Below, piece by piece: positions 8,215 to 17,673 of a stretch of 64,000 nt of DNA. The position numbers and the translations under genes are program-made. A model generated the notes under the pieces. It saw only the letters and a program-made list of their open reading frames with translations. It did not search any database and was not told where the DNA came from. Within the stretch, counting starts at the first letter, position 1. The number at the start of each line of letters is the position of its first letter. Source of the stretch: CAYOHP01 sp964403795 [NCBI: uncultured bacterium] (GTDB lineage: Bacteria > Muiribacteriota > UBA6191 > CAZXTJ01); the NCBI GenBank assembly GCA_964403795.1, contig CAYOHP010000008.1:40662-104661 (forward strand). Direction: 5' to 3'.

Positions 8215-9375
8215 ATGGGTTCCAGGGAAGGCCGGAAGTACCTGGTGCAGGTGTGCATGGGTCAGGCCTGGTCCGGTCCGCACATGTACCTCCTGCGGAT
8301 CGCGGCCGAGGCCAGGGCCAGGGGCTACGAGAGCGTGGTCGCCACCTCGGCCGGGAGCGAGCTGGAGCGACGCTCGCTCTGCGCCGGTTTCCGCACCATC
8401 GGATTGCACGAAGACGATCGCGGCAGCTTCTGGTCGCGCCTTTCCGAGGTGATCCGGACGGGGCGCTGCGACACCGTGCACCTGCACTCGATCCGCGGCC
8501 TGCCACGCGGCTTCATCAGCCTTCCCGGGCACATCCAGATGGTCCTGACCGAGCACTCCTTCCGCTCCCGCGAGGTGTTCCACCCGCTGTCCCGGATGGC
8601 CCTCTCCCGGGTCGACATGGTGCTCGCCACCAGCGACGCGGTGGCCGCGGTCAATGGTCCGGCCCTGGGGGTGAATCCGGAACGGATCCGCAACCTGCAC
8701 CACGGCGTCGACCTCCAGCGATTCCATCCGGAGGTCCGACGTTCCCACCGGTCGAGGGCCCGGCGACGCTTCCGGTTCGGCGAGGACGACCGGGTAGTGC
8801 TGGTCCCCACCGTGTTCCGCCGGGTCAAGAATCTCGGCGTCCTGGTCTCGGCCCTGGGCCGGATGAAGAAGGACTCGGCGATCCAGCTCCTCCTCACCGG
8901 GGACTTCGAGGCCGACGCCGACTCGCGCGAGTATCGCCAGGAACTGAACCGCCAGGTGGCCGCCAACGGGGTCCGGACCCGGGTCCACCTCACCGGGTTC
9001 CTCGACGACATCGAGGAGGCCTATGCAGCCGCCGATATCGTGGCGGTGCCGACCGAACTCGAGGCCTTCGGCCTCCCGGCCATCGAGGCGATGGCCTGTA
9101 GCCTGCCGGTGGTCGGCTCCAACAAGGGGGCGTTCCCCGAACTGGTGGTCGACGGGGAGTGCGGCATCTGCCTCGACGTCCACGACGTGGAGAGCTGGAC
9201 CCGTACCCTCGAGCGCCTGGCCGGGGATGCCGATCTCCGGGACCGGTTCGGGATCGCGGGGAGGACCCGGGCGGAGCGGCTCTTCTCGATCGAGGGCCAC
9301 TGGGACGACCTGTTCGCGATCTACGAGGCGGGCCGCCGGCCGAGCGGGCGCGGCGAAGCCGTCCAACGGGGCTGA
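8215..9375 (+). CDS. Glycosyltransferase family 4 (LPS core or surface glycan)
   Basis: A 386-residue GT-B glycosyltransferase. The N-terminal acceptor domain has the glycine-rich GQAWSGPHMYLLRIA. The C-terminal donor domain carries the GT4 signature ELEAFGLPAIEAMAC (E-x7-E type) and the preceding PTVFRRVKNLGVLV. A strong ribosome site (GGAGGAGG, 8203-8210) fixes the ATG at 8215, 14 bases after waaA. Its place right after the Kdo transferase suggests it adds a core sugar to the Kdo region, but donor and acceptor are not readable. Tail-to-tail with the Ser/Thr kinase, 16 bases away. Confidence 0.85.
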   Translation: MGSREGRKYLVQVCMGQAWSGPHMYLLRIAAEARARGYESVVATSAGSELERRSLCAGFRTIGLHEDDRGSFWSRLSEVIRTGRCDTVHLHSIRGLPRGFISLPGHIQMVLTEHSFRSREVFHPLSRMALSRVDMVLATSDAVAAVNGPALGVNPERIRNLHHGVDLQRFHPEVRRSHRSRARRRFRFGEDDRVVLVPTVFRRVKNLGVLVSALGRMKKDSAIQLLLTGDFEADADSREYRQELNRQVAANGVRTRVHLTGFLDDIEEAYAAADIVAVPTELEAFGLPAIEAMACSLPVVGSNKGAFPELVVDGECGICLDVHDVESWTRTLERLAGDADLRDRFGIAGRTRAERLFSIEGHWDDLFAIYEAGRRPSGRGEAVQRG

Positions 9376-9391
9376 GGGACCACCGGCGGAC

Positions 9392-11476
9392 CTACGTCCC
9401 CGGGACCTCGAGGTCGAGGCCCACCCAGTAGACCGCCACGGCGGTCCACCGGGGCAGCCCGGAGAGCGGGCGGGGCACCAGCTCGACCCGGTTCTCGCCG
9501 GGGCGGATCGCCTCTCGCGGGATCCCTACCATGGCGACGTAGTCGGGCTTCTCCGGGTGCCGCCAGTCCCAGTGCTCGCCGAAGGAGAGGTCGGAGTACC
9601 AGGCGAGCGGGTACCCGTTCCAGAGCACCATCAGGCGGTAGGGCACGACCAGGTTCGAGATGGGGAGCACCAGCCGCGCCGAGGCCAACCGCTCCAGGGT
9701 CTCGGGGGGGAACCGGATCGCGAACTTCTGCTCGCGGTGGCGATCGAGCCGGTAGGTCCCGTTGGTCATGCCCTGGAGGGCCTTGAGACCGATCCCCTCG
9801 ATGTCTGAGTACTGGTCCCCCGGTTCGAACAACCAGGGGTAGCGGCGGTCCAACTCGTCCGTCCACGAGAACACCAGGTACCGCCCTCCCGTGACCAGGC
9901 CCTTCTCCGGGAGCACCCGCCCCGGGATGCTCACCTCGTTCGCCTGCCGGGTCTCGCCGGGATGGACCGCCTCGATCACCCGGGCAGCCCGGTAGGGCGG
10001 ATCCTGGTTCCAAGCCTCCCAGTACGCGTCGATCTGGCGAAGGCCCCCGATCCTGGACAGGAGCAGGCTGCGGAGTTCCCAGGAGACCTCCCGGGTGGTC
10101 GCGGCCTGGGCCAGTTCGTCCCGGCTGTCCTCGAAAGCCTGGCGCTCGGGCAGGGATTCGAAGCGGGCCAGCAGGGCCTCGAGGTTGGCCGAACGCGGGA
10201 TCTGGCCCGAGCGGGCATCGAGCATGGCCTTGGGGTAGGGATTCAGGAAGTCGGGGACCCCCTGGAGCCCCGGCAGCACTTCGCGATGGAGCGGACCCAG
10301 GATGGCCCCGGGGTCCACCGCGCCCAGGCGATCCACCCAGGTCTCGACCAGCGAACGCCGGCGGGCGACCTCGGCGGCATCCAGGGCCGGGGGCCCGGCC
10401 TGGGCCGAAGACCCTGGATCCGAGGCGGGCGACCCGGGTCCGGGCCGGAGACCCAGGACCCCGGCCGCGGCCAGGCCGAGGGTGCAGACCAGGCCCAGGA
10501 TGATCCCGTTCCGGTGGGACGGTCCCGTGGCCGGGACCGCCGACATCGAGGAGGTGGCGGCCAGCGGCGATCCCGAGGAGGAGGCGGAGGCAGAGGCGGA
10601 GCGCCCCGGGACACGACCCGAGGGCGGGGTGATGGGGCGACTGACCACCGTCAGCTTGCCGCGGTCGGCCTCGCCGGGTAGGTCCGGGCCGGCGGTACCC
10701 GAGAGCAGGGCGAGCAGTTCCGGGATCCCGGCCCTGCGGGCCGGATCGGGTTCGAGGGCCCGCCGGATCGCCCGCTCCGCGGTCCCCAGGTTCACAACCT
10801 TCCCGTAGGCTCCCTTGCGCTTGGCATCGAGCATCTCGGAGACGGTCCCCCCATGGGGCGCCCTCCCGGTGCGCAGTGCGAAGAGGAGACAACCCCACGA
10901 GTAGAGGTCCGACATGGGTGTGGCGACCTCGCCGAGCATGACCTCGGGAGCCATGTACTCGGGGGTCCCGAGGATCACCCCGGTGGCGGTGTGGACCCCG
11001 CTGCCCTTGGTCTTGGCCAGACCGAAGTCCGAGATCAGGGCCGTGCCTTCGCGGGTCAGCAGGACATTGCCGGGCTTGAGATCGCGGTGGACGATCCCCG
11101 CCTCGTGGACCGCACCCAGTCCCTCCAGGGTCTGGCGGGCCAGGTCGAGGGCGACCTCCTCGCCGGGGATGCCCCGCAGGATGCGGTCCGCCAGGCTGCC
11201 CCCCTCGGCGACCTCGGTGACCAGGTACGGGCGCCCTTCGTAGACGCCGAAAGCCATGATCTGAAGCACGTTGGGGTGCTTGACCCGGGCCAGGACCCGG
11301 GCCTCCTCCCCGAAACGGGCCGGGTCGGCGAGCGGCCCCTTGGGCTCGAGGACCTTGACCGCCACGGGACGTCCGAGTTCCAGGTCGAAGCAGCGGAACA
11401 CCATGGCCGCAGCACCCGTCCCGAGCTTGCGCTCGAGGCGATAGCGATCTGCGATCACGGTCCAGGCTCCGGACAT
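9392..11476 (-). CDS. Membrane Ser/Thr protein kinase with C-terminal sensor region
   Basis: A 694-residue Hanks-type kinase. The cytoplasmic kinase domain (12-260) keeps the glycine loop LGTGAAAMVF, ATP lysine K41, HRD (130-132), DFG (150-152) and the GTPEYMAPE activation segment, so it should be active. A low-complexity juxtamembrane stretch with Ser/Ala runs leads to one membrane helix (323-343). The extracytoplasmic region of about 350 residues resembles no domain I know and ends in a beta-rich part. Same general architecture as the kinases at 24202 and 47195, with a different C-terminal part. A TACACT -10-like hexamer lies 12 bases upstream of the start. Confidence 0.9.
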   Translation of the reverse strand: MSGAWTVIADRYRLERKLGTGAAAMVFRCFDLELGRPVAVKVLEPKGPLADPARFGEEARVLARVKHPNVLQIMAFGVYEGRPYLVTEVAEGGSLADRILRGIPGEEVALDLARQTLEGLGAVHEAGIVHRDLKPGNVLLTREGTALISDFGLAKTKGSGVHTATGVILGTPEYMAPEVMLGEVATPMSDLYSWGCLLFALRTGRAPHGGTVSEMLDAKRKGAYGKVVNLGTAERAIRRALEPDPARRAGIPELLALLSGTAGPDLPGEADRGKLTVVSRPITPPSGRVPGRSASASASSSGSPLAATSSMSAVPATGPSHRNGIILGLVCTLGLAAAGVLGLRPGPGSPASDPGSSAQAGPPALDAAEVARRRSLVETWVDRLGAVDPGAILGPLHREVLPGLQGVPDFLNPYPKAMLDARSGQIPRSANLEALLARFESLPERQAFEDSRDELAQAATTREVSWELRSLLLSRIGGLRQIDAYWEAWNQDPPYRAARVIEAVHPGETRQANEVSIPGRVLPEKGLVTGGRYLVFSWTDELDRRYPWLFEPGDQYSDIEGIGLKALQGMTNGTYRLDRHREQKFAIRFPPETLERLASARLVLPISNLVVPYRLMVLWNGYPLAWYSDLSFGEHWDWRHPEKPDYVAMVGIPREAIRPGENRVELVPRPLSGLPRWTAVAVYWVGLDLEVPGT

Positions 11477-11559
11477 CGGGTCCGGCCAGTGTAGCCCCGG
11501 CCTACCGCTCTCCCCCTTCCCGGGCTACGCTCGGCCCCGATCGGAAGGGAGGGGAACCC

Positions 11560-12468
11560 ATGGACGCGCTCCGAGGCCGACGGCTCCTGCCTTCCCTCCT
11601 CGCACCGCTCGCGCTGGTCGCCGGCTGCGCCGCGCCGGGAGGGCCCCCCGGCTCCATGGAGCTCGAACTGGAACTGAGCGACCGGACCTTCTGTCCCTCG
11701 GGGCGCCTGATCGAGGGTCCCGCCCGGAGCGAGCAGATCCGGGCCACGGTACGGGCCCGGGCCCGCCAGGGGACGTTCCGCAGCCCGCCGGAGGCCATGC
11801 TGCGGATCGTCCTCTTCCCGGAGGGAGAACCCCTCCAGGTCCTCCAGCGCGAGGAGGTCCCGGTCCCCGGCGAGATCGGGGGCGACTGGATCCCGCTGGC
11901 GATCAAGGCCCCGCTGGTCCCGCCGCCGCGCCAAGGCAGCTTCGTGGTCCGGGCCTCGCTCGCCGACGGATCCATGGTCGAGGACCGCATCGGGGTCTGG
12001 TTCGACGAGCGGGCATGCCCGGAGCCCGGGAAGGCCGCGGACCCGACCTCGGCGACGACCTCCGACTCGAGCTCGGCGACTCCACCGGTCTCCCGCCCCG
12101 CCAGCGGCTTCGCAGACCAGGTACGGATCGGGATCGAACCGAGCTGGGAGTGCGACGCCGAGGGCGGGGTCCATGATCTGAGGATCCGCGCCCGGGTCGA
12201 GAACCACCGGACCCCGGGACGGGCGGTACTGCTGGGAGCCCTGGAAGCCGAGGGGATCCCGGAGCTCGACGCCTTCTCCCTGGTCGAGGGCCGCCTGGTC
12301 TCGGGCTACCTCCAGGTGGGGACCACCGCCGTGTTCGAGGCCCACGGCTGGACCGAGGTCGGGGACAACCGCATCGAGGTCCGCCTGTCGCGCTACCCCG
12401 ACGTGGTCGCGATCGGCGAGTTCGAGATCGACTGCGGCCCCCCTGGTTTCGCTCCCGACGAGGAGTGA
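11560..12468 (+). CDS. Predicted lipoprotein of unknown function
   Basis: A 302-residue protein with a lipoprotein signal peptide: hydrophobic stretch LLPSLLAPLALVAGC, lipobox ending at C23. Two beta-rich halves are separated by a Ser/Thr/Pro linker (about 155-190). Each half may be an immunoglobulin-like sandwich, judging by alternating strands and paired phrases (RIVLFPEGEP, IRARVENHRTPG). No family recognised. Ribosome site GGAAGGGAGGGG precedes the ATG; TACGCT at 11526-11531 is a likely -10. A hairpin terminator follows. Probably outer-membrane anchored. Confidence 0.7.
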   Translation: MDALRGRRLLPSLLAPLALVAGCAAPGGPPGSMELELELSDRTFCPSGRLIEGPARSEQIRATVRARARQGTFRSPPEAMLRIVLFPEGEPLQVLQREEVPVPGEIGGDWIPLAIKAPLVPPPRQGSFVVRASLADGSMVEDRIGVWFDERACPEPGKAADPTSATTSDSSSATPPVSRPASGFADQVRIGIEPSWECDAEGGVHDLRIRARVENHRTPGRAVLLGALEAEGIPELDAFSLVEGRLVSGYLQVGTTAVFEAHGWTEVGDNRIEVRLSRYPDVVAIGEFEIDCGPPGFAPDEE

Positions 12469-12495
12469 TTCGCGACCACGGCGCGGCCCACGAAT

Positions 12496-12534
12496 CGAGC
12501 GGCCCCCCGGGGAGGATCCCCGGAGGGCCGCTCG
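12496..12534. terminator. Bidirectional hairpin between convergent genes
   Basis: A perfect 10-bp stem (12496-12505 with 12525-12534) encloses a second inner CCGGGG/CCCCGG stem and is followed on the plus strand by TTCCTCC. It sits in the 86-base gap between the convergent lipoprotein and flotillin genes, so it likely ends both transcripts. Confidence 0.6.
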
Positions 12535-12554
12535 TTCCTCCCTGCCGCCTCGGG

Positions 12555-14423
12555 TCAGGCGGCGCGCCGCTCGGGCCGGGGCGAGACCGGCTCGGACACC
12601 TCCTCCCGTTCCGGCTCGGCGGGACCGGCCAGGCTACCGACCACCACTTCCTGGGCCTTCACCTTGGCGGCGGCCAGGCCCATGGCGGCGGCCTCGAGGC
12701 CCTGCTCGACGATGTTGCCGAGCAGCGGGTTCCCGTCCTTGAGGCCGGACACGATCTGGCTGACCCCCAGTCCCTGGGCGAAGCGTTCGGTCATGGTGGC
12801 CAGGGTGTTGGGATCGCCGAAGATCTGGAACTGTCCCTGGGCCATGAACTTCCCGAACGCCTCGGCCATGGCGATCCCGACCTCCTTGCTGGCCGACACC
12901 TGCAGGCGAGCCAGCTCCAGGTGGATGGCCGTCTGCTGGTGGGCATCCTTGGCCTCGAGTTCCTGGCGCAGGACCTCGACCCGCTTGGCCTCGACGCCGA
13001 CCCGTTCGGTCTCGACCTCGACCGGGATCATCTCCACGGCCTTCAGGCCCTCGGCCTCCCTCCGTCGGGCCTGCAGGTCGGCCTCGGCGATCCGGACTCG
13101 TGCCAGCGCCCGGTTCTCGGCGGCGAGCTTCTCGGCCTCGGCCTCCCGCACCTTGGTGTAGGCCTCGGCGTCGGCGGCCTTGCGCACCTCGATCAACTGT
13201 CGTTCGCCCTCCTGCTCGGCCTGCAGCACCGCCTTGTCCCGCTCGCGCCGGGCCACCTCGAGGACCGCCGCGGTGATCGCCCGCTCCGCCGCCTCGCGCT
13301 CCTTGGCCTCGGCATCCCGCTGGGTAGCCTCGGCCTCGGCCCGCAGCGCCTCGGCCTGGGCGATCTCGATCTGCTGCTGTCGGAAGGCCAGCTCCAGGGC
13401 CTTCTTCTTCTCGATCTCGGCGGTCTCCCGGGCCTTCTCCTCGGCGACCAGCGCCGCCTCGCGCTGGATCTCGAGGGCACGGAGCGCCCGATCCTTGGCC
13501 ACCCGTCGGCTCTCGACCTGCTCGGCCTGGGCGATCTCGAACTCCGAGACTTCCCTCAGCCGCTCGGCCTCCCGGAGCTTCACCTGCGCCTTCTGGTCGG
13601 TCTCGGCGAAGGCCCGGGCCCGTTCCTGCTCGAGCACCCGCTGGCGGGTGACCACGTTCTCCTGGGTCATGGCGATCTCGGCCTGGCGCTCGATCCGGTT
13701 CTTGATCACCAGCTGCTCGTTGGTGATCTCGGCGGCCTTGCGCAGGCCCTGGGCGTCGAAGACGTTGTCCTTCTTCAGGAGCTTCACGTCGGTCTGGTCG
13801 AGCTGCGAGATGGTGACGGTCTCCAGGATGAACCCGTTGGGACGGATGTCCTTGGCGATGGCGTCCTGCACCCGGGCCGCGAACTCGTCGCGGTTCTGGT
13901 GCAGCTCGTTGAGCTCCATGGTGGCGGCCACGGTCCGGAGCGCCGAGACCAGCTTCTCGAGGAGCCGCTCCTTGATCTTGGCGGGATGGGCTGCGTCCCG
14001 GCCGAGGGTGGTGGCGGCGGCCTTCACGCCCTCGTCGTTCTTGTTGACCCGGATGAAGAACTCCGCCGAGACGTCGACCCGGAGGAAGTCCTTGCAGATC
14101 AGGGCGTCGGGCCCCTGGCGGACCACCTGCAGGTTCATGGTCTCCAGCAGCACCCGGGTCAGCTCGTGGAAGCCGGGGACGACCAGGGCGCCGCCGTCGA
14201 TGATGACGGTGGGCTTGCCCCAGCCGGTCCGGAAGAACGACTCGTTGGCCGAGGTGCGGACGTAGAGGTTGGTGTAGACGAGCACCGCGGTGCCGAGCAG
14301 GGCCAGCACCAGGCCGGCGGTGCCGAGGACCGCGCCGCCCAGGGCGTCACGGGGGGCCAGCGACATGCCGCCCACCATCAGCGCCAGGGAGACGAGAAGC
14401 CAGAGAGGGACGAGGAGTCCCAT
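12555..14423 (-). CDS. yqiK: Flotillin-like SPFH membrane scaffold protein (YqiK type)
   Basis: A 622-residue SPFH protein. It has two N-terminal membrane segments (2-18 and about 30-50) and an SPFH/band-7 domain (about 60-240) with a GALVVPGFHELTRV segment. A very long Ala/Glu/Arg heptad coiled coil follows (about 260-520), rich in EAE repeats, then a Gly/Ala-rich C-terminal oligomerisation region. Flotillins organise membrane microdomains. Its upstream partner 76 bases away is the OB-fold NfeD/YqiJ-like protein, the usual pair. I start at the ATG at 14423, giving MGLLVPLWLL at the membrane anchor; an upstream start would add a polar extension. Confidence 0.9.
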   Translation of the reverse strand: MGLLVPLWLLVSLALMVGGMSLAPRDALGGAVLGTAGLVLALLGTAVLVYTNLYVRTSANESFFRTGWGKPTVIIDGGALVVPGFHELTRVLLETMNLQVVRQGPDALICKDFLRVDVSAEFFIRVNKNDEGVKAAATTLGRDAAHPAKIKERLLEKLVSALRTVAATMELNELHQNRDEFAARVQDAIAKDIRPNGFILETVTISQLDQTDVKLLKKDNVFDAQGLRKAAEITNEQLVIKNRIERQAEIAMTQENVVTRQRVLEQERARAFAETDQKAQVKLREAERLREVSEFEIAQAEQVESRRVAKDRALRALEIQREAALVAEEKARETAEIEKKKALELAFRQQQIEIAQAEALRAEAEATQRDAEAKEREAAERAITAAVLEVARRERDKAVLQAEQEGERQLIEVRKAADAEAYTKVREAEAEKLAAENRALARVRIAEADLQARRREAEGLKAVEMIPVEVETERVGVEAKRVEVLRQELEAKDAHQQTAIHLELARLQVSASKEVGIAMAEAFGKFMAQGQFQIFGDPNTLATMTERFAQGLGVSQIVSGLKDGNPLLGNIVEQGLEAAAMGLAAAKVKAQEVVVGSLAGPAEPEREEVSEPVSPRPERRAA

Positions 14424-14498
14424 GGGAGATCCGTCCTTTCGAGGTCGAGGAGTGGTCGAGAAGGGAGAGCCTGTGAACCTGTCCACGCCCTGCGGGCG

Positions 14499-15251
14499 TC
14501 ACGGCCTCACGTCTTCAGGACACACCTCCACTTCGAAGTTCCCGCGGCGGGGATCCCAGACCACCAGGATCACGGGGGTCCCTGCCGGCATCGGATCCGG
14601 ACCGATGTTCAACGCCTGGTACTGGAGCTGGTTGCCATGCGGGTCGGCAACCCGCACCACGCCTTGCCGTCCCGGCTCGATGGGGTAGAGGGCCTCCCCG
14701 ATCCGACCGAGCAGGTCCCGGTCCCGGACGCCGTGGGTCTCGGTCTTCGGCAGCCATCGCACCGCCATCGCAGCCACGGTCCGGCTGGCCAGCGCGCTCG
14801 CCAGGCCCGCCAGCGCAGCCGAGATCGGGAAGAAGGCGACCGGGGAGACGAGCGCGGGAGCCAGGACCGCATTGGCGACCCAGCCGGTCATCCCCCAGAC
14901 GAAGCAGAGGGTGGTGAGCAGCAGGGCGAGCGGAGCCTTGCCGATGCCCAACGCCGCCAGCGCCCCGGAGACGAGGACGGCAGGGAGGTGCGGGCCGGAA
15001 CCGGCCGGAGCCACCTCGGCGGCCACGATCTCGCCATCGAGGTCGGCGTCGAGTTCCCCGGCAGCCCCGTCGCCGGCGACCTCCAGGTCGCCCGCGTCCG
15101 CGCCCACCTCCACGTCCCCGGCCCCGGCGTCGACCTCGGTCTGCCCCTGGTCGTCGAACCCCACGGCCTGGAGGACCAGGAAGACGCCTCCCATGCCGAA
15201 GGGGACGAGGAAGACGAGGTTCCACCAGGCGAGAGGATGGTTCGTGGGCAT
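14499..15251 (-). CDS. yqiJ: YqiJ/NfeD-like membrane protein, flotillin partner
   Basis: A 250-residue membrane protein encoded just upstream of the flotillin. It has an N-terminal helix (WWNLVFLVPFGMGGVFLVLQ) and an acidic, Asp/Gly/Ala-rich periplasmic or cytoplasmic loop (about 35-90). Two further membrane hairpins follow, then a C-terminal OB-fold-like beta domain with LLGRIGEALYPIEPGRQGVV, the part that marks NfeD/YqiJ proteins. NfeD-type proteins modulate flotillin assembly. The acidic loop with repeated ADAGDLEV-type phrases is unusual and may bind cations. Confidence 0.8.
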   Translation of the reverse strand: MPTNHPLAWWNLVFLVPFGMGGVFLVLQAVGFDDQGQTEVDAGAGDVEVGADAGDLEVAGDGAAGELDADLDGEIVAAEVAPAGSGPHLPAVLVSGALAALGIGKAPLALLLTTLCFVWGMTGWVANAVLAPALVSPVAFFPISAALAGLASALASRTVAAMAVRWLPKTETHGVRDRDLLGRIGEALYPIEPGRQGVVRVADPHGNQLQYQALNIGPDPMPAGTPVILVVWDPRRGNFEVEVCPEDVRP

Positions 15252-15453
15252 GGCCGCCGTTTCCCCGGGCCTTTCGTCGGTCCGGTATCCAGGCGGCCTC
15301 AACGTCCTGTCCGCTCGCCGGCCATGCCCCGCACTCCGCAACCGGGCCCGGACGGTGCCGCACATGTGTCGACCCGGCAGGCCGGGAAGCGTCCTCATCC
15401 CGCGAGCGCGACCTCGCGTGCTCCCATGGGGAGGACGCACGAGGAGGCGCGGC

Positions 15454-16104
15454 ATGCTCCGGCGGTATCCCTGGACCCTGGCGATCGTGATCGGTGGTTG
15501 GCTGGCGGCGGGACCGCTCCGGGCCGGGATCGAGGACAACGTCGAGGGCCTCGCCGACCTGCGCGCCGAGATCATGACCAAGGTCCGGAGCAACGAGCTC
15601 AAGACCGCGGGCCCCTGGAACCTGAAGTACGTCGGTCCCCTGCCCCAGGGCGCGCTGGTGTTCCTGAAGGCGCTCCCGGAAGCCGCCTTCCAGACCAGGC
15701 CCACCGCCGCCGACGGCTACGAGGTCCGCCTCAAGGACTCGAAGGCCCTCTTCACCAAGGTGACCGGCGAGCTGCGTCCGATCGGCGTCTCGATCACCAA
15801 GACCCTCGAAGGGCCCGGCCTCGGGCGGGTGTACGTCACCTTCCAGACCAAGGGCGGGAAAACCCTGGACCTCGAGAAGCTCTTCAAGGCGGGCATGATC
15901 CGCGACATCGAGTGGTCGGACCGGGACGCCGTCTCCTTCATCGGCTACGTCGGCAAGGAGGCCGGCTTCGAGCGCAAGCTGGGCCACGGCGACACCCCGG
16001 TGCGCATCAAGCTCACCCTCCAGGAGGAGGGCGACCTCTACACCTTCACCGAGTGGCTGCCCCGACTGGGCGTCGAGCCGGAGGCCGCCGAGTCGCTCTG
16101 GTAG
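15454..16104 (+). CDS. Secreted protein of unknown function
   Basis: A 216-residue protein with a signal peptide (residues 6-23, RYPWTLAIVIGGWLAAG, cleavage near LRAG). The mature part of about 190 residues is mixed alpha/beta with many strands and no cysteine, and matches no family I know. The ATG at 15454 is favoured over an upstream in-frame ATG by the GAGGAGG ribosome site at 15441-15447. Divergent from yqiJ across a 202-base spacer; convergent with murA. Confidence 0.65.
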   Translation: MLRRYPWTLAIVIGGWLAAGPLRAGIEDNVEGLADLRAEIMTKVRSNELKTAGPWNLKYVGPLPQGALVFLKALPEAAFQTRPTAADGYEVRLKDSKALFTKVTGELRPIGVSITKTLEGPGLGRVYVTFQTKGGKTLDLEKLFKAGMIRDIEWSDRDAVSFIGYVGKEAGFERKLGHGDTPVRIKLTLQEEGDLYTFTEWLPRLGVEPEAAESLW

Positions 16105-16114
16105 ACCCGGGTCG

Positions 16115-16129
16115 GGTCTCCGGGAGACC
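16115..16129. terminator. Short hairpin between convergent genes
   Basis: GGTCTC, CGG, GAGACC form a perfect 6-bp stem with a 3-base loop in the 66-base gap between the secreted protein and murA stops. No T-tract follows, so the terminator call rests on position and symmetry. Confidence 0.35.
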
Positions 16130-16170
16130 GTTCCGCAGGACGGCCCGCGACCGGGCTTCCCGGCGCCGGA

Positions 16171-17457
16171 TCACGCCTCGATGCGTTCGATCGAACCGCC
16201 CAGGCCGAGGATCTTCTTGTCGAGGTTCTCGTAGCCCCGGTCGATCTGCTGGATGTTGGAGATGACGGTCTCGCCGCGGGCGCACAGGCCGGCCAGCACC
16301 ATGGCGATGCCGGCCCGGATGTCGGGGCTCTCGACCCGCTGGCCGTAGAGTCGGCTGGGACCGACCACCACGGCACGGTGGGGATCGCAGAGCACGATCC
16401 TCGCTCCCATGCTCTGGAGCCGGTCGGTGAAGTAGAGCCGGCTCTCGAACATCTTCTCGTGGACCAGGACCGTACCCCTCGCCTGGGTCGCCACCACCAG
16501 GGCGATCGGCATCAGGTCGCTGGGGAAGGCCGGCCAGATCCCGTCGTCGAGCTTGGGGACCGCGCCATGCATGTCGGTCTTCACCTCGAGCTCCTGGCCC
16601 CCCGGCACCAGCAGATCGCCGTCCCGGAACCGCATCCGCACCCCGAGACGCCCCAGGCCGATCTCGATCATGCGGAAGTCGTCGGGACGCACGTCCTTGA
16701 TCAGCACCTCGCCGCCGGTGATCACCGCCGCGGCCACCCAGGAGCCGGCCTCGATGTAGTCGCTCCCGAGCCGGAACCTGCCACCCGAGAGCGACTCCAC
16801 GCCTTGGATCTCGAGGGTCCCGGTGCCGACTCCGCCGATCTTCGCCCCCAGTCCGTTCAGGAACCGGCACAGGTCCTGGACATGGGGCTCCTGGGCGGCA
16901 TTGAGGAGCCGGGTCGTACCCCGGGCCAGGGCCGCAGCCATGACGGCGTTCTCGGTGGCCGTCACCGAGGCCTCGTCGAGGAAGATCTCGGCGCCCTGCA
17001 GACCCTGGGCCGCCTCCACGTCATAGCTCCCGTTGACCTCGACGGTGGCGCCCAGCCGCTCGAAGGCGAAGAAGTGGGTATCCACCCGGCGGCGCCCGAT
17101 CACGTCTCCCCCGGGAGGAGGCAGCTTGGCCCGGCCGGTCCGGGCCAGCAGCGGTCCCGCCACCAGGATCGAAGCCCGGATTCGGGCGCCGAGCGCCTTG
17201 TCCACCTCGGAAGTCCTGAGGTCGGCGGCCTTCACCTTGACCGAACCGTCGAGCTGGCGGGTGACCTCGGCCCCCAGCTGCCGGAGCACGTCCATCATCA
17301 CCTCGACGTCGCGGATCCGGGGGACGTTCTCGAGGACGATCTCCTGGTCCGAGAGGATGCAGGCCGCCAGGATGGGCAGGGCTGCGTTCTTGTTCCCGCC
17401 CGGGGTGACCTCTCCGGAGAGGGTGCGCCCGCCGCGCACCAGGTATCGGGACGACAT
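16171..17457 (-). CDS. murA: UDP-GlcNAc enolpyruvyl transferase, Asp variant
   Basis: A 428-residue enzyme of the first committed peptidoglycan step, transferring enolpyruvate from PEP to UDP-GlcNAc in the cytoplasm. The family pattern is complete: GGNKNAALPILAA at the N-terminus (K23-type residue), PGGDVIGRRRVDTH in the mobile loop and the C-terminal GYENLDKKILGLG. The loop residue that is the catalytic cysteine in E. coli is D118 here (codon 17104-17106, GAC). That substitution occurs naturally in Mycobacterium, Chlamydia and Borrelia and makes the enzyme insensitive to fosfomycin. GGGGAGGA precedes the ATG at 17457; a TAGAAT -10-like hexamer lies at 17497 to 17492. Confidence 0.95.
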   Translation of the reverse strand: MSSRYLVRGGRTLSGEVTPGGNKNAALPILAACILSDQEIVLENVPRIRDVEVMMDVLRQLGAEVTRQLDGSVKVKAADLRTSEVDKALGARIRASILVAGPLLARTGRAKLPPPGGDVIGRRRVDTHFFAFERLGATVEVNGSYDVEAAQGLQGAEIFLDEASVTATENAVMAAALARGTTRLLNAAQEPHVQDLCRFLNGLGAKIGGVGTGTLEIQGVESLSGGRFRLGSDYIEAGSWVAAAVITGGEVLIKDVRPDDFRMIEIGLGRLGVRMRFRDGDLLVPGGQELEVKTDMHGAVPKLDDGIWPAFPSDLMPIALVVATQARGTVLVHEKMFESRLYFTDRLQSMGARIVLCDPHRAVVVGPSRLYGQRVESPDIRAGIAMVLAGLCARGETVISNIQQIDRGYENLDKKILGLGGSIERIEA

Positions 17458-17673
17458 CAGAGATCCTCCCCACGCATGGCGTGACCCGCTCATTCTAGCG
17501 CCGATCCCCGGGGCTTTTGTACTTCCTCGTGCCCCGAGGGCGCTCCTGAAGTCGATCCTAGAGGATGGAGCCTTCCCGAAGCGATCCCTCCTCCGGCGCC
17601 ACGGCCACGGTTTGGATCCGCGCCCGGAGCGGGCTACCTTGGAGAAGTCCAGCCCCGAGCGGAAGGATCCCCG

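Noticed and set aside
9372-9395. A terminator between the glycosyltransferase and the first kinase
   Set aside because: The 16-base gap holds only a weak GGGAC/GTCCC pairing that extends into coding sequence; not enough to call.
12465-16265. A 1266-codon open frame on the plus strand across the flotillin and YqiJ genes
   Set aside because: It is antisense to clear SPFH and NfeD-like proteins; its translation is low-complexity Leu/Gly/His/Asp, as expected for the shadow of GC-rich coding DNA.
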